Part shown: piece after piece, positions 1 through 12,741 of the stretch
Numbering within the stretch: position 1 is the first letter of the stretch
Layout of the letters: the number at the start of each line of letters is the position of its first letter
Assembly: GCF_017591425.1 (NCBI RefSeq)
Contig: NW_024467120.1
Location: 4,216,001-4,280,000 of the forward strand
From: Ochotona curzoniae
Lineage: Eukaryota > Chordata > Mammalia > Lagomorpha > Ochotonidae
Length of the DNA: 64,000 nt
Direction of reading: 5' to 3'
Translations under genes and position numbers: made by a program
Notes under the pieces: model-generated
Databases searched by the model: none
Seen by the model: only the letters and a program-made list of their open reading frames with translations
Told to the model about the DNA's origin: nothing

Positions 1-336
1 AACCAGGTCCAACACGGTGGTCTAGTAGCTGGCTAAAGTCCTCACCTTGAACACACTGGGATCCCATGAAGGGAACTGATTCTAACCCTGGCAGCCCCAC
101 TTCCCATCTCACTCCCTGCCTGTGGCCTGCGAAAGCAGTCAAGGATGGCCCAAAGCCTTGGGACCCTGCACCTGTGTGGAAGACCTGGAGGGAGCTCCTA
201 GCTTCAGATTGGCTCAGCTCCAACCATTGCCTTCACTTGGGGAATAAATCAAGGAACAAAAGATCTCCTTCTTTGTTTTTCCTCCTCTCTGTATATCTGA
301 CTTTGCAATAAAAACAAATAAACCCTTTAAAAAAAG
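1..336 (+). mobile_element. CSINE (lagomorph tRNA-derived SINE)
   Basis: Near full length. Has 'GGGATCCCAT', 'CCCTGCCTGTGGCC', 'GGCCCAAAGCCTTGGGACCC' and the tail 'GCAATAAAAACAAATAAA'. Moderately diverged. Confidence 0.85.
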
Positions 337-344
337 TTGTAACC

Positions 345-638
345 TCTTGGATAGGTTTTGCTGTGCAGGAGATTAAGCCCATCTACTCCCTGCTTCTGAT
401 CCTGATTCCTGTTACTGCACCTGGGAGGCAATCAGTGATGGGCCAAGGACTTGCTTTCCTGTCACTCCTCAAAGGAGCCCCGGACCCCTAGCATCAGTCT
501 TGCCTAATCCTGGCTATCGAGGACATTTGAGGAAGAAACTCATAGGTCAGTATTTCTCCCTCACTTACTCCCTTACTTTTTTTTTTTCCTCTCCCCACTT
601 CTGCCATCCTCTGTTTAAAACGAACAAATGTATTTTTA
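345..638 (+). mobile_element. Old diverged CSINE
   Basis: 'ACTCCCTGCTTCTGATCC', 'GCACCTGGGAGGCA', 'GATGGGCCAAGGACTTG' and a T-rich 3' part follow the order of the SINE consensus, but CpGs are lost. Sits directly behind the first copy. Confidence 0.55.
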
Positions 639-640
639 AA

Positions 641-940
641 GTCCTATCCTCATGATCAGCATTATGGTGTGGCAAATTAATCCATCCCTTAAAGTTCTGT
701 CTTAATCCATATTTGAGGGTTAGTTCATATCCAGACTGTTCCACTTCAGTTCCAACTCCCTGCTAATGCACCTGTTGAGAACAGCAGAAGATGATGCAAG
801 TGGAAGATCTGTGTGGAGTTCCTGGTTCCAGTCCTGACCATCGTGGCCATTTGGGAAGTGAAACAGTGGAGAGACGATCTCTTTTTCTCTCTCTCCCCAC
901 CCGTCTCTTTAAATAAATCAATCATACATCTTAAAAGGTT
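641..940 (+). mobile_element. Old diverged CSINE
   Basis: 'CCAACTCCCTGCTAATGCACC', a frequent older-subfamily core, then 'GTGGAGTTCCTGGTTCC' and a pyrimidine-rich end with 'AAATAAATCAATC'. Third head-to-tail copy at the window start. Confidence 0.7.
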
Positions 941-1413
941 AACCAGCAAAATGTTCTGGCCTCAGTGCCTAGACAACTGAGGACATTGTTCCTGCTACAA
1001 ACTTATAATCCCCGATGTCGGGTAGATGCTCAACATGACTCAACTCTATCACAACTAATTCATTGCATTCCCATTCATGAAGTTCTGACTGTCCCCAATC
1101 TAACCATCTGCCTACGTAAATGATCTTTTCTTTGGCATGAAAGAGAACGCTGATCCCATCACACAAAAGCTAACTCAGTTTCCCTGTGCACATTTTGCCC
1201 AACTATCTGTGTCTCTATCCATCCCCTGTGTCACATCCTGTCTGCAATGTTGTGCGTCCCTTCTCCCACTTGCCTTGTCGGGGATTATGCCCCAGCTCCT
1301 CTCCTGCCTCCTTGACCTTCCCTTCACTGCCCGCCCAGGTACACAGCGGGAGATTCACCAGGGTGCACACCCTCAGCTTCTTTTCCTCTTCACTTTATTC
1401 TTCATGTAGAATG

Positions 1414-1660
1414 ACATTTTTTAAAAAAATTTATTTATTTTATTTGAAAAGCAGAGAAACAGATATCTCCCGACATTAGTTCACTCTCAAATGTTGCAAC
1501 AGCCAAGGCTGGGTCAGGCCAAATCTGAAAGGGGGAGATTTGAGTAATCTATCAGCTGTTGCCTCCCAGGGTGCATTTCAGCATTACCCTGGGATTAGGA
1601 CTGAAACCCAGTCCCTTGGCTGTAGGATGCTTCCCTAATCACTCAAACACCTGCCCTTAA
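1414..1660 (-). mobile_element. Old CSINE
   Basis: Begins 'TTTATTTATTTTATTTGAAAA' and 'GCAGAGAAACAGA', then 'AGCCAAGGCTGGGTCAGGCC' and ends near 'CTCAAACACCTGCCC'. Older subfamily in reverse orientation. Confidence 0.65.
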
Positions 1661-1884
1661 TTCGTATGAGAATATTCTATTTTTATGCTTTGTCCATTTC
1701 TCTGTGTTAAGCAGCTGTTTCCCTAAAATCGTGAGAATATTCTTCCATGATTTTTTCCTGAAAATTTCTAGGATTTCATTTTCCACCTTTAATTGAATCT
1801 ATTTCCAAAAAAAAAAAGTGCATGGAAATGAGATTAAAAGTTTGTTTTGGTACAGGAAGTTTGCAATCCACACGTGTGAGGTCT

Positions 1885-1965
1885 CATCAGAAAGTTCGTG
1901 GAAATGCATATTGTGAAAAGAAAACAATGCATTTTCCCACAGGTTTTTGAAATAACCTCACATGG
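1885..1965. mobile_element. Mariner-like MITE fragment
   Basis: 'CATCAGAAAGTTCGTGGAAA' start, then 'TGCATATTGTGAAAAGA' and 'GCATTTTCCCACAGGTTTTT'. Short internally deleted copy of the family detailed at 39285. Confidence 0.6.
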
Positions 1966-2129
1966 TTGATTCCTCTATAGTATTGTGTGCCCATTTCTTC
2001 CTCCAAACCCCCAGTCAGGCTTTTGCCCATAAATGGTTCTTCGGTAGGAGACCAATGTCCTCCACAACACTTAGCCCAGTTCTCTTGTCTTACATAACCA
2101 CTCAGCAGCCTGCGACACTGTTGACACAC

Positions 2130-3175
2130 CCTTCTTCTTGAGAACTTCCTCTTACCATGGCTTCCATGACATCATTTTTCTATAGAGTTTTTTCTTGCAT
2201 GTCTGGTGATCCCTTCATAGTCACTTTCTTAGCTACCCATGTCCTGACTGGCCCCTAAATAGTCAGTCCACCTGAGCCAGTTCTTGACTTTCTTCTTTCT
2301 CTACTATCTTCCCGACAGTCTGCTCTGTTCTTGGGGATTTTATGTTGATCCCTAAATTTGAATCTCAAATGTACACCTTTCTACTAAGCTCTAGCTATGT
2401 ACTCCCCCGGGACACCTCTTGACACCCCATTTTGTCTAAAATAGAAGACATGTTGCCTGCATCCACTATGTCTTTTGTCAGATATCTGGAAGGATGTCCT
2501 AGACATCTCTCTCCTTTATTGTCCAACATTGGACCCAAGTCTCACTTTCTCTCATTCAAAATATGAGTGTATTTCAGAAAGTTCAGAGGAAAGTGGTATG
2601 AAAAGATAAATATATTTGGGCACCAAAAATTGAAATCCATTCAAAGATTTCTCAAAATACAAATTTTCCATGAATCTTCTGAAGATCTCCTCACATATCT
2701 GGAATCTGTTTAGTTCTTTCACTGCTCAACATCCCTTATTACCTGAAGACTGTAGGAACATTCTAATCATTCTCCTTGCTTTAACTCTGTTCCCCTCCAA
2801 TTCTTCCCCCAAATGGGAGCTGACTGATCTTTTAAAAAATATAATTGGATCCATGTGAATCCTCTATACAAAACTGTACTTATTATTGCACTTACAGTGA
2901 AACTTCCCAAATCCTTAACATGGCCTAGAGGGAGCCTTATATCGAATGACACCTCCCTCCCTCTCTTTCTCTCTCTCTCCTTCTCTATCTCTCTCATCCA
3001 GCAGACTTCAGTATCAGCTTGAAATACTCTTGCAGTCTTCTTGTTTGTCCCTTTCTTCAAGCCTCAAGCTAAATGTCACTTTCGCAACACTCCTTCTTGT
3101 TCTACAACCTCACAGAGATGTGTGCTTTCTCTCATAGCATCCAATGACGCAAAGGAGGATGTCCTTGCCCTCACT
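2130..3175 (+). mobile_element. L2 LINE remnant, interrupted
   Basis: Pyrimidine-rich run with L2-like order: 'GACATCTCTCTCCTTTATTG' in the ORF2-derived part, then 'CCCAAATCCTTAACATGGCC' and 'AGCCTCAAGCTAAATGTCAC' in the 3' part. A mariner-like element at about 2568-2695 splits it. Highly diverged. Confidence 0.55.
2568..2695. mobile_element. Mariner-like MITE inserted in an L2
   Basis: 'ATTTCAGAAAGTTCAGAGGA', 'GGGCACCAAAAATTGAAATC', 'CAAATTTTCCATGAATCTTC'. L2-like sequence continues on each side. Confidence 0.65.
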
Positions 3176-4471
3176 GAGAAATCTCCATGGTCTTGCACAT
3201 CTGAGCCACTCAAGGTCTCTCGGACTCCAGTCCTGAGTCCACGAGAAGGATGCTAGGGGATTCACTCCTCATACCCTTGAATCTCATGTTCTTTATCTGA
3301 AAGCTTCCCCTTTCCTTGCTGCTCACCATACTCATTCCCTGTCCCATGATTCCCATCATATTCCTGTTGGTGACCAGGATTTCCCTCAAAGGAGGAAAAC
3401 AGTAGAGGGAAAAGGAAGTGTTTTCCAAGGAAGCCTGCCCACTGTACAGACTGCATACACAAGTTATGGTTGTTACAGTGGAAAAGAATGTAATGTATTA
3501 ATATTTAATTCTATAACAGACTGTTAGTAGCACAAAAAATCCATTTACCTAAGACTGTTCTTGGAGGTGATTTGGACCCAAGGAAGGTAAACTTGCAAGA
3601 ATGCGAGCATTGCTGTGATGTGATTGCCCCCTGGTGGCTATGTTAATTACTTAGCCTAAGACTATGGAGATGCAAATGGTGAGGGCAGGTGCACCAAGGT
3701 CCACAAGGAGACCAGGGTACTTACTTGTCTCTGAATGAAATAGGAGACAAAAATAGTACAAGAGCGGCTTTGTGTCAGCCCCACTCACACCTTTTCCTTA
3801 AGGGTGGCACACTAAACCATTCGCATCTTTCTCAGGCACACCATTCAGCCACGCAATGGCCAGGGGCATAAATTCTTTTCATTTCTAGGACAAATGATTG
3901 CGATTTCCATTTAGAAGAACATCTGTGCCCAGTCCATCCTATAGGAACTGGCATTTTCATGGATGTAAACTTTCAGGAAGCAAAAGCTTTCCAAATGTAC
4001 AAAGTCATGAAAGTACTGCCCTGACCAGACCTGTGATTTCACGTGTAATAACCGTGATCTGTTCTTTAAAGCTGTGACTTACATGTATGACTTCATGTTT
4101 CCAAATGTGTAGTCACTTACTAAACCAGAAATGTATCTATGAGGTGTAATTCAACTACTGACAATTGTTGTCTACCCCTATTTTAGGCTGTAAGATAAAA
4201 TAGAAGAAAGGTAGAAGGGGGGAACTGTTTCTTGCTGATGGAAAATGCTTTGACATACATGAAAACGCATATGCTATTATTTTTGCTCTACATTTTTCCC
4301 AAAGATATAGAGACTTTCCAAAAATCTGGAAATAGTTGCATTTATCCCCAGTAGGAAAAAAAAAATCAAGTGACTCTACTCGCTAACAAAGCCAACTGTA
4401 GGAATATAGATTTCCCTGCCTTCAGATGACCCATATTTTTCTCTACAGCACTGGATGAAGACTAAGATCCA
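3176..4471. other. Non-repeat intergenic DNA
   Basis: Apart from the CTCF-type motif at 3625 I see no gene, RNA or recognised repeat. Confidence 0.5.
3625..3637 (-). promoter_or_regulatory. CTCF-type motif, reverse orientation
   Basis: TGCCCCCTGGTGG on the + strand reads CCACCAGGGGGCA on the - strand, matching the core CTCF consensus. It sits in non-repeat sequence about 11.7 kb upstream of STMND1. Confidence 0.55.
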
Positions 4472-4800
4472 ATGGGGCAGGCTACATGATATAGTGGGTT
4501 GAGTCATAGCTTGGTATACATCCGCATCACGATTAAAGTGCTGGCTTGAATCCCAGTCGCTCTACTTCCAATCCAGCTCCCTGCTAATGCACCTGGGAAG
4601 GCAGCAGAGGATAGGCTAAGCACTTGGAGGCTCTGCTAGTCACGTGGAAGACCCACATGGCATTCCAGGTTTCCTTGCTTCTGCCTGGCCCATCCTTGCT
4701 ATTGTAGCAGATAGAAGACCTCTCTCTCAATCTCTCATCTCTCATTGTGTGTGTGTGTATGCACTCACCTTTCATATAAATCTCTTTTGTAAAATGTATT
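4472..4800 (+). mobile_element. Old CSINE
   Basis: Core 'CCAGCTCCCTGCTAATGCAC' and 'CTGGGAAGGCAGCAGAGGAT', ending in a pyrimidine-rich part with a short GT run and 'CATATAAATCTC'. Confidence 0.7.
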
Positions 4801-5099
4801 GGTCTTATTTAAAAAACCAGACATTACATGTTAAAATTTTACCTCCTTTCCTTACTGCTTGTTCACAACTTAAGTCATGTTGGAAGAAGATTCTAAATCC
4901 CAGAGGCCACCCCAACCGACATCTTGCAAACAGAAGATCTGGCCAAGCCATTCTGAAATCCAAAGGTTAGTTTAAGCACATGTTACTTTAAGCCAATACA
5001 TTCATAGAAACTTGTGATGTAGCTACAGGAGACTAATGCCTTCTCTAACACCACAAAGTCTTAATATAACTCTCACTGGTGCTTTAATTTCTCAAATCA

Positions 5100-7150
5100 G
5101 CTGGAAAAGAACCCAGATAGCATGACTCGAAATTCACTTTTGGATTGCTTCTTTAGTTCATTGCTTTTTTTTTTTTTTAAGAAGACTGTTTTCAGTTTTC
5201 AGATATTTGGGAATTTATCTAGAGATCCCCTTGTTGATTTTGTCCTCGTACTTTCAGTATTGGTCTACTTCTCTCCTGGCGTCTGCACTGGTGTGGTTGT
5301 CACACACTGTATTTGCACATACCATAATCGTCACACTGCCTTGCTTCATTTTTGGTCCAGCCATCAATTATCTTTAAAGAGAATTAAAAGGGGAGAAAAG
5401 TTTACCTACTTACATGTGCAGTTCCCTTTTACAATGTTCTTCATTTCCTCTTATGAATCTGTGTCCCATCTAATGCCACTTTTCCTCTAGCCCGAGGACT
5501 TTCTCTCATACATTTTATGGTGCTCACTTCTTCAGATTTTGCTGTCTAAAGACGCCATGCACTTGCTTTTATTTTTGAGATATTCTAAAAGTACATAAAA
5601 CTATGGGATGCTACACTTTTCACTCAGTATATAAAGTGCCAGATGTTTTGAAAGTCGTCTGGAGTCTCCTTCTCTGTCTGTAAGGTTTTTCTCTTTATCC
5701 CTAATTTGGAGAAACTTGATGAAGACATTTCTTGAAGTCTACTTGTTATATTTCTTGTGCCAAGAGTACCTTAAGTACATCAGATGTATAGGTTTCTAAT
5801 TTTCATCAAACCTGGAACTTCTTTTAGTGTTGTTAATTTCCCAAACATTTTCCCTCTCTATCTAAGGCTCTCTCCTCTCCTCTCCTTTGGGGATGCTAAT
5901 AATAAGTACAATAGATTTTGTGAGGCTGGTTATATGTGTTTCCTGATAGGAAGTTCATTTTTATTTTCCAAGTATATTTCACTTGGCACAGTTTCCTTTT
6001 TTCAAGATTTATTTATCTGAAAGAGTTAGAGAGGGAGAGACAAAGAAAGAGAATCTTCCATCACCGGTTCACTCCCCAGATGGCTACAAGGACCACCACT
6101 GGACCATGCAGGAGCTGGGAGCTATGTGGATTCAGGGGCCCAAACACTAGGACCATCTTTCTCTGCTTTCCCCAGGGCATTAGCAGGGAGCTGGATCAGA
6201 AGTGGAGCAGCAGGGTCATGAACTGGCACCTGAATGGGACACTGGCGTTGCAAGCAGTAGCGTTATGTGCCATGCCACAGCACTGGATCCAGTAGTTTCT
6301 ATTGCTATGTTTCCAAGTTCACAATATTTTCTTTTGAAGCACCGACTCATTAATTTCATTCAGTTCACCTTTCAAATCTGAGAAGATATCATTTTCATCT
6401 CCAACACTTCAGTGTGGAGCTTTCTAAATATCGTTCACATCTCTGCTTAAGATGGTCATTCTGACCTGTAACCTCTTGAAGATGTGAAATGCTATCCTAA
6501 CAAGCTCTGAGGCCTGATCGGTAATTCCAACATCTGTGTCCATTCTATTTCAATTGTGATTGGCTGCTTTTTCTCCTAAGGTCGAGTCAGATTTTTTCCG
6601 CCTCTCTGCATAATTGGTAAGCTTTTTATTAGATGTCTGATATCAGTTCCACCTCGTTGGGTGCCAGAAAGCTTTGTGTTCCTCTAAATATTCCTGAGCT
6701 TTATTTGGGGATGCAGTTGCCTACCTTTGACACTGTTTCAAGGCTTGTTTGCAGGATATTTTAGGTGGTTTCATAGCAATGGTTCATGCAGAGCCAATGT
6801 TTCCCCGCTGCTACTGCCAAACCCATCTTAGCGCTCTAACCTGTGCCCCACAAGGTTTTCCAGTCCAGCTGGTAGGACAGGCATGAAAAGCCCTGAGTGC
6901 CATACCCACAGATCCTTCTGGGAAAGGGGTTCTTTCAGGGTTCGGGGAGGTGGGGGGTAATCTTGTACTCTCTGGAATTTTCTCTCTAGCTTCTTTCAAG
7001 CACTTTACCCTGTAAACTCTAGCCACCTTTTTTCCTCTCTGAATCTTCAGCTTCTTCTCCTCCATTCAGGCAGCCCATGAGGCTCTGCTGGGATTTGCTA
7101 TCCCTGTACCACCGCCTGGAATGTTCTTATGGTAGGTAACTAAGAGTGAC
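5100..7150 (+). mobile_element. Old L1 3'-end remnant (L1ME/HAL1-like), interrupted by a SINE
   Basis: 'TAATTTTCATCAAACCTGG', 'TATGTTTCCAAGTTCACAAT', 'GCATAATTGGTAAGCTTTTT' and 'AATATTCCTGAGCTTTATTT' follow the order of the ancient L1 3' UTR as I know it. The CSINE at 6003-6293 interrupts it. No ORF2 coding part is seen. Confidence 0.65.
6003..6293 (-). mobile_element. CSINE inserted in an L1 remnant
   Basis: 'AAGATTTATTTATCTGAAAG', 'GGAGAGACAAAGAAAGAGAA', 'GGTTCACTCCCCAGATGGC' and the end 'GCCATGCCACAGCACTGG'. L1-like 3' sequence continues on either side. Confidence 0.8.
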
Positions 7151-8439
7151 CCCGGGGTCCCTTGTTTGCCATCTCTCAGAGGTGACTGCCCTTCATTACT
7201 GGAAGTTCAAAGCTTTGACAACCAAGATGTCCTATGTTTTGTTTGCTTCTTAATTGTTGTCTTTGAGAGAGCAAACAAGGTGCTCCATCTCCTGAGGTCT
7301 TAATTAGCTTTGCTTTCTATTCTGGAGTCAGGCACCACTTCAGTCCATAAATGGGCAGGTGTTCCCACTCTATCCTGCCTAAAAGCAGAAGTCATTCTGG
7401 CTTATGTTACATCAGGCAAAAAAAGGAGCAAAATGTTGGCAGGTACACTTTGCTGGATTTCCTGAGGTGGCCTGAATGTGTGTACATGACGATTATACAA
7501 TTGAGGTCATTTTCTGTTTTTCTGTTTCTTTCTTTCTAAGTAACAGATTGAGGGAAAGGGGTAGGTGAGATGGTCATCGTGGCATCTCAGAAGCACTTTT
7601 CAAAATGTTTTACTTTATTCCCTAACTGAATGGGAAGTAAAAGAATTGTCCAATCACTGTTGTTCTTAATGCAACCCAAGAGAAACGTATGAGACAATAC
7701 CAAGGTGAATATTTCCTTCTCGTTGTTTCGAGTGGTATCACTTTCACTCTGAACCACAGAATGCACAATCTGCTGTCTGGGTCAGCATCCTTTAAAATCG
7801 AGATTCCCCTTGCTAGCTGAATGCCTTTGCTGTGATCACCACAATCATCCATCACTGTTGCCCTTCCAGCACTTGGCTAGTAAATGTCCAGTCAGCTGGG
7901 ATTAACTCTAGAGGGAAGCAAGAATGAGGTCAACGGCAAAGTTGGGATCTGCCCATTACAGCTGTTTCTTCCATTACTGCCTCTAAGTCTTTGCCCTGAG
8001 AACCCTCTTAACCCTCTTTGGTGCTGTTGTTGGCTCGAAGGCTTATCGGAGAGAGGACTGTCTCCCACTGCAGCGTGCACTGTCTGAGCAGCATTTCTGA
8101 TGAGCACCACCAGTCTGTAAAGTGAAACACATTTTGGAGAAAAATGAAGGCATTTTGTCATGCTGCGCAGTGCTTGTCTGAGTCCTGGGGAAGTTCTGCT
8201 AAGGGAATAAGAAATAGCTGCATGGATGCAGGTCAGGTGGAATCCAGAGCATCGGGAGCAGCCACATCCGAGTCTCAGAGCTGTATAAAGTCGATGTCTT
8301 TAGATAACTCACAGCGTAATGGTGCTAATGCATGACCTCTTCGAGAACAACAACTGCATGGCATTACATCTGGGATCAATCCTAAAAGCTATTCTGTCAA
8401 CACTGGCTCTCTTTGACCTCATCCCTACACCTGCCAAAC

Positions 8440-8580
8440 CCCCATACAACTTCAGCCATCTCCACATTATGCCTGGCAAAGAAGAGACTTCATTTGCTCT
8501 GACCCATTTCCCTAGCACCTGGGCTAGCACCTAGCTTACCAGAAAGACCCAATAAATACTTGTCAAATGAAGAAACAAGC
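8440..8580 (+). mobile_element. L2 3'-end fragment (tentative)
   Basis: 'CTAGCACCTGGGCTAGCACC' then 'CAATAAATACTTGTCAAATG' resembles the L2 terminus ('CAATAAATGTTTGTTGAATG'). Confidence 0.4.
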
Positions 8581-9610
8581 AAGCAAGCATTGTGAGCTAG
8601 ATAAATAAATGTGCATCATAAGAAAACTGACTTGGTCAGATGGAAACAATCAATAATGTCTGGGCACACATTGAAAATCTGACATACCAGGCAAGTGGAC
8701 ATATTATAAACAGAAAGGCTTAGGTAGCAATCTGGAAAGATGAATTGGTGAGAAAAGTGAGGTTACTTCAGTCTGAGATGCTCACCTAAGAAGAAATAGG
8801 TAATAGAAGACTCATTCATGCATCCTGCAAAATATCTTCCAAAGACAGTGACTCTGTTCTCTCTGGAGTGGGGAACAGCATAGATGCGGTTGTTGTGTAT
8901 GTCAAACCCACCTGTAAGTGTGGTGGGTGTGTATTACCCCTTACGTGTTGACTAGCCTTTGGCAGCCTGAGTTCCAGTTGAAAACTGAGCTGGATTTGGT
9001 CTTAACTCCTCTTCTCAAGATGGCACAGAAAAATTAGACTTAGCAAAACCAGCCCTGCAATCTAAGACACTGATGTTCCACAGTGTGGGAGTAATGCCCA
9101 TTCAAGCAGAGGGAAAAGGAAGAATTGCTTCCTCCCCCTCCCCCCCGCCCCACTGCTGCCATATCCAGCAATCAGCGCTGGACTGGCTTGCAAAGAAAGG
9201 CAGTGGGTCTCCCCATTGGAGGCTTCTGGTTAGATGCAACTGACTTTGTGGGACAGAAGAGCTCTCGTGTCCCTCCAAAACGCCTCTCTCTGGCCCTCCC
9301 AGCAGCTCATTCCCAGGGAGAATGGAGCAAAGGAGGCCGCAGTAGCTGCTCTAATTGTGGGGCCTGGTGAAGGAGAATACAGGGCAGGAGGGGTGAGAAG
9401 TGGAGAATCCCAGGAGATATGCAACTCCATCCAGGCTTCTCTAGGAGCAAAAGCAATGAGAACACACCTCTGTAAAAATGGGTGGAACCAGTCTTCCAGT
9501 GATATTGGACTTGAACTGGCTTTTGTTACTTCTCCTAAAATGTTTTGGCTCAGACTAGAGGGTAGTTGAACTAGATTGATATAAAAATAAGCTATAATCA
9601 AGGTTGGATT

Positions 9611-9658
9611 TATATATATTATATATAATGTATATATACGTATATACACATAGATATA
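9611..9658. repeat. (TA)n-rich microsatellite
   Basis: TATATATATTATATATAATG and following TA/TACG units. Confidence 0.85.
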
Positions 9659-9884
9659 GTTTTCTTAAAAAGAGCACTCAACTAAACCCACTTAAATATC
9701 TTCCAAAGACCAATCTTTTGACCAATAAAATGCTTTTCTTTCCTTGCTATGGGGATAATTTGAGCCATTCACTTTCAGCCAAAATATACTATTTTACCTT
9801 CCTTACAATAAAAATACATAAACCCTAAATGGAAAAGAAAGCATATAACTCATTCCAGCTGCCGGCGATTGGGTGATGACCAGG

Positions 9885-10045
9885 TGGGAAGTGCTCTTGG
9901 ATGCTCAGATTTAATTCTCCCAACAACACAGGGAGATACTACTGCTGCTGTCAACCCGTCTCCAGTGGTTAACTAACACTTAAAGAACTGAAATAACTTC
10001 CAAAGGGCAAAGGCTACCCCAGGTTCGTCTCCCTCGGAAGCCCTA
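9885..10045 (-). mobile_element. MIR fragment
   Basis: 'TTTAATTCTCCCAACAACAC' and 'AACTTCCAAAGGGCAAAGGC' parallel the reverse MIR ('TTTAATCCTCACAACAACCC'). Confidence 0.5.
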
Positions 10046-10054
10046 GAGTTCCTC

Positions 10055-10220
10055 TGTTCTCCTCAAGCATGCTTGTACATAAGAATAACCTGAGATACTG
10101 ACTTTTTATAAAAGGCAGGATTGGGGCAACCCATCGTGGAGATTCTGGTCCAGTATATTTGCTCATGGGTTTAGGAATCTATAATTACATTGGTTTAAGA
10201 ATAGATGTGCCACAGCCTCA
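10055..10220. mobile_element. MER5A-like hAT remnant
   Basis: 'GTACATAAGAATAACCTGAG', 'TTTTTATAAAAGGCAGGATT' and 'GGAGATTCTGGTCCAGTATA' follow the order of MER5A ('GAGAATCACCTGGGGAGC', 'GATTCTGATT'). Confidence 0.5.
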
Positions 10221-12444
10221 CCCTGAGAAAAAGAAACCCAGGGGCTGTGAAATTTTCAACTTGTCTGAATATTCCAATATTCCTTTCCAAGGACGTGCCC
10301 CCAGAGATGCAATGACTTCCTCAGGGCTGGCCCTAAAGCCCAAAGTAGGAGTGGGGTTGGGGAGCCAGCCAGCTGGGCCAGCGTTCTTTCTACCACATTC
10401 TGGTGGAGAAAATATGTAAGTCTCTTAGAAAGTTTTGTTCTTCCTCTCTCTCTCCCCCCACTCTCTCGCTCTATTTTTTTTTTCAATTCTTCACATAGCC
10501 AAACTCCCCTGGAGCGTCAAACAATATGTTCAAGGGCAGCCCTGAAAAAAAATCACACCACTAATTCGAACGTCTCAGTGCATTGTGCCCACGTCTTGCC
10601 CAAATTGGAAGCAGTGAGAATCATTTAAATATTACTTTAATTGTGAGAATATCAGTGTGTGAAAATTGCCATGTGTAGCCTCCAGAGTTGTGAAGAGCTT
10701 TCTGAAACTCAGGTTTGCCTTTCCAACTCTCATTCACCAAGTCTTGGTCCCCTTTTCACACATTGCCCAGCAAGCTCTCAGCCCAGCCGTTAGACCCCAT
10801 ACAATCTCTAAACACAGTTCAGAATGGGTCCTTCAGCGCAGACGTAAATGGAAGTGTTATAATTCTGTGAGATTATTACAGCTAAATTTACTGTTCAAAT
10901 GCCGACCTCTGAGTGATTAAGATTGCTGTTTTTCCCTGTGTATTTACCCAGTTTGTGTGGAATGAGCAAACATTCGGAGTGTTGGCTTCCGGCCAAGGTT
11001 CAGCCAACAATTGCTCCCTTGTTTGTAGGCTTATTTATTTCTTTCTGGTTGTTCTCGGTCAGAAGCTGTCATTCCAAGTCCCTTAAAGGGATATTTAAAA
11101 TAAGCTTGCCCTCTGCTTTTTTGGGCCAACTCCATGCATTCGTTGCTAGTGTTCTCGCAAGGGTTGGCACATAGATGGCAAAGATGTGGATTATGCAAAT
11201 ATGGTGTGTGTGTGTGTGTTTAATGATAGCATTCTGCTATAATTTTCCTTTTGTAATAGTAGTTTCATCACAGACAGATTCCTGAACCTTCTAACTGCAC
11301 TTGTCACAGTTACTGAGGCAACCTAGCCCCATGTGTTACTGAGACAGAAACTTCAGAGGCCCCTCATAGCTGAGCCATATGATGCGTGTGTGTGTGTGTG
11401 TGTGTGCATGCGTGCCGTGTGTGTGTGTGCGTGCCGTGTGTGTGTGCCTGTGCATATTGGGAAGGGGCTGGTTTCCAGAAATACAATGTTTGGGTTGAAA
11501 CGCCTGACAAAGGGACGTGAAGAACCAGAACAACATGGGGTTTGAAAATTAAGTCTTTGAATTCAAGATGGTACTTGAAATGCCACCTGCTTCTTGCAGT
11601 CTGGGCCTCTCTCTTCTTTTTCCTGAAGCTACAACGCTTGCTGCACTCCGGCTCAGATGCAAAACAGCAGAGTCGCGGCGAGAAGTTTCACAGGACACTC
11701 TGCAGCCCTCCTGTTGAACAGGATGCCCCCGGCACCCATGAGAGGGTTTTGTCAGCTGAATGAAGCCACTTCAAATGTTTTACAAGCCTGGAAGTTCTGT
11801 TATTTAATGAGACAAAATCCCCCTGTGTGGCAACTAGGCCCTGGGAGGGTTCTCCCTCCCCTTCGCCCCCATCCTTCTGGAAGCTGCACAAATTCTTTCA
11901 TTCCATTAGGATTCCACGTCGTTATTTCATATCCATGTGGGAATTACTTCACCACTGAAAATCAGAGATCAGCAAATGTTTTCTATAAAAGGCTGAATAC
12001 AAAATATTTTAGGATTTGGAGGCCATCTGATCTCTGTCACTGGGACTCAACTCTGCTGTCCCAACACGAAAGCAGGCCCAGGTATAACGTAGGGCCAAAG
12101 GGAGTGTCTGTGTTCCAATGAAACTTTACTTACAGCCCTGACATTTGAATTTCATATAATTTTTTTTTACAAGTCACAAGATAGTATTCTTTGGATTTTT
12201 TTTTTTTCAACAATTTAAAAATATCAAATCTGTTCTTAGCCATGAGCCAGTGTTGGCCTGTGTGGGTCCTAGTTTTCTGAGTGTTGCCGTTAAACCAAAA
12301 AATCAATGAGAACATACAATTAAGAATATCAGCATCAGCTTCTCTCCTTTCACCTTATCCTCGGCCTCAAAATGTTAGCTATCGTGGTAATCAGTAGTTG
12401 GCTGGGACGCATTTGAGAAGCAAAGTCAGCACAGAAGGAAAATC
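10221..12444. other. Low-repeat intergenic DNA 3-5 kb before STMND1
   Basis: Mostly unique, with one TG microsatellite. Long repeat-free length upstream of a gene makes it a plausible place for enhancers, but no specific element is claimed. Confidence 0.4.
11384..11454. repeat. (TG)n microsatellite, imperfect
   Basis: TG runs broken by CATGCGTGCC and CGTGCC units; upstream of STMND1. Confidence 0.9.
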
Positions 12445-12741
12445 CTATTTATAGGAAAAATGGTATGGTACGGAGATCAGCAACTGCAAGGTCAGCATTC
12501 CCCCAAAGAATGCTGGTCCAAGTCCTGACTGCTGCACTTCCAATCCAGCTACCTGCTACTGTGCCACGGAAGGGCATGCAAGTGGCCCAAGGCATTGGAC
12601 CCCGGGATTGTGGGCTCCTGGCAGGGCCATAGTAGCCACTTGGGCAGGAAACTAGGGAGTACAATACCTTTCTTTCTCTCCCTGTACCTCTGTAATGCTG
12701 CCTTTCAAATAAATAAATTAAAAGAGAGAGAGAGAGAGAGC
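12445..12741 (+). mobile_element. Old CSINE with GA tail
   Basis: 'TTCCAATCCAGCTACCTGCT', 'GCCCAAGGCATTGGACCC' and 'TGCCTTTCAAATAAATAAAT', then a short (GA)n run at 12724-12741. Confidence 0.7.

Larger units (their letters stand above)
7151..9884. other. Intergenic DNA without recognised genes
   Basis: Only the short L2 end at 8440 and the TA-rich run at 9611 are recognised. Open frames here are short, overlap on both strands and show no familiar motif. Confidence 0.5.

Noticed and set aside
5122..5490. 122-codon + frame with hydrophobic content
   Set aside because: Lies in or next to the old L1 3' remnant and AT-rich flank; no transposase or membrane protein family recognised.
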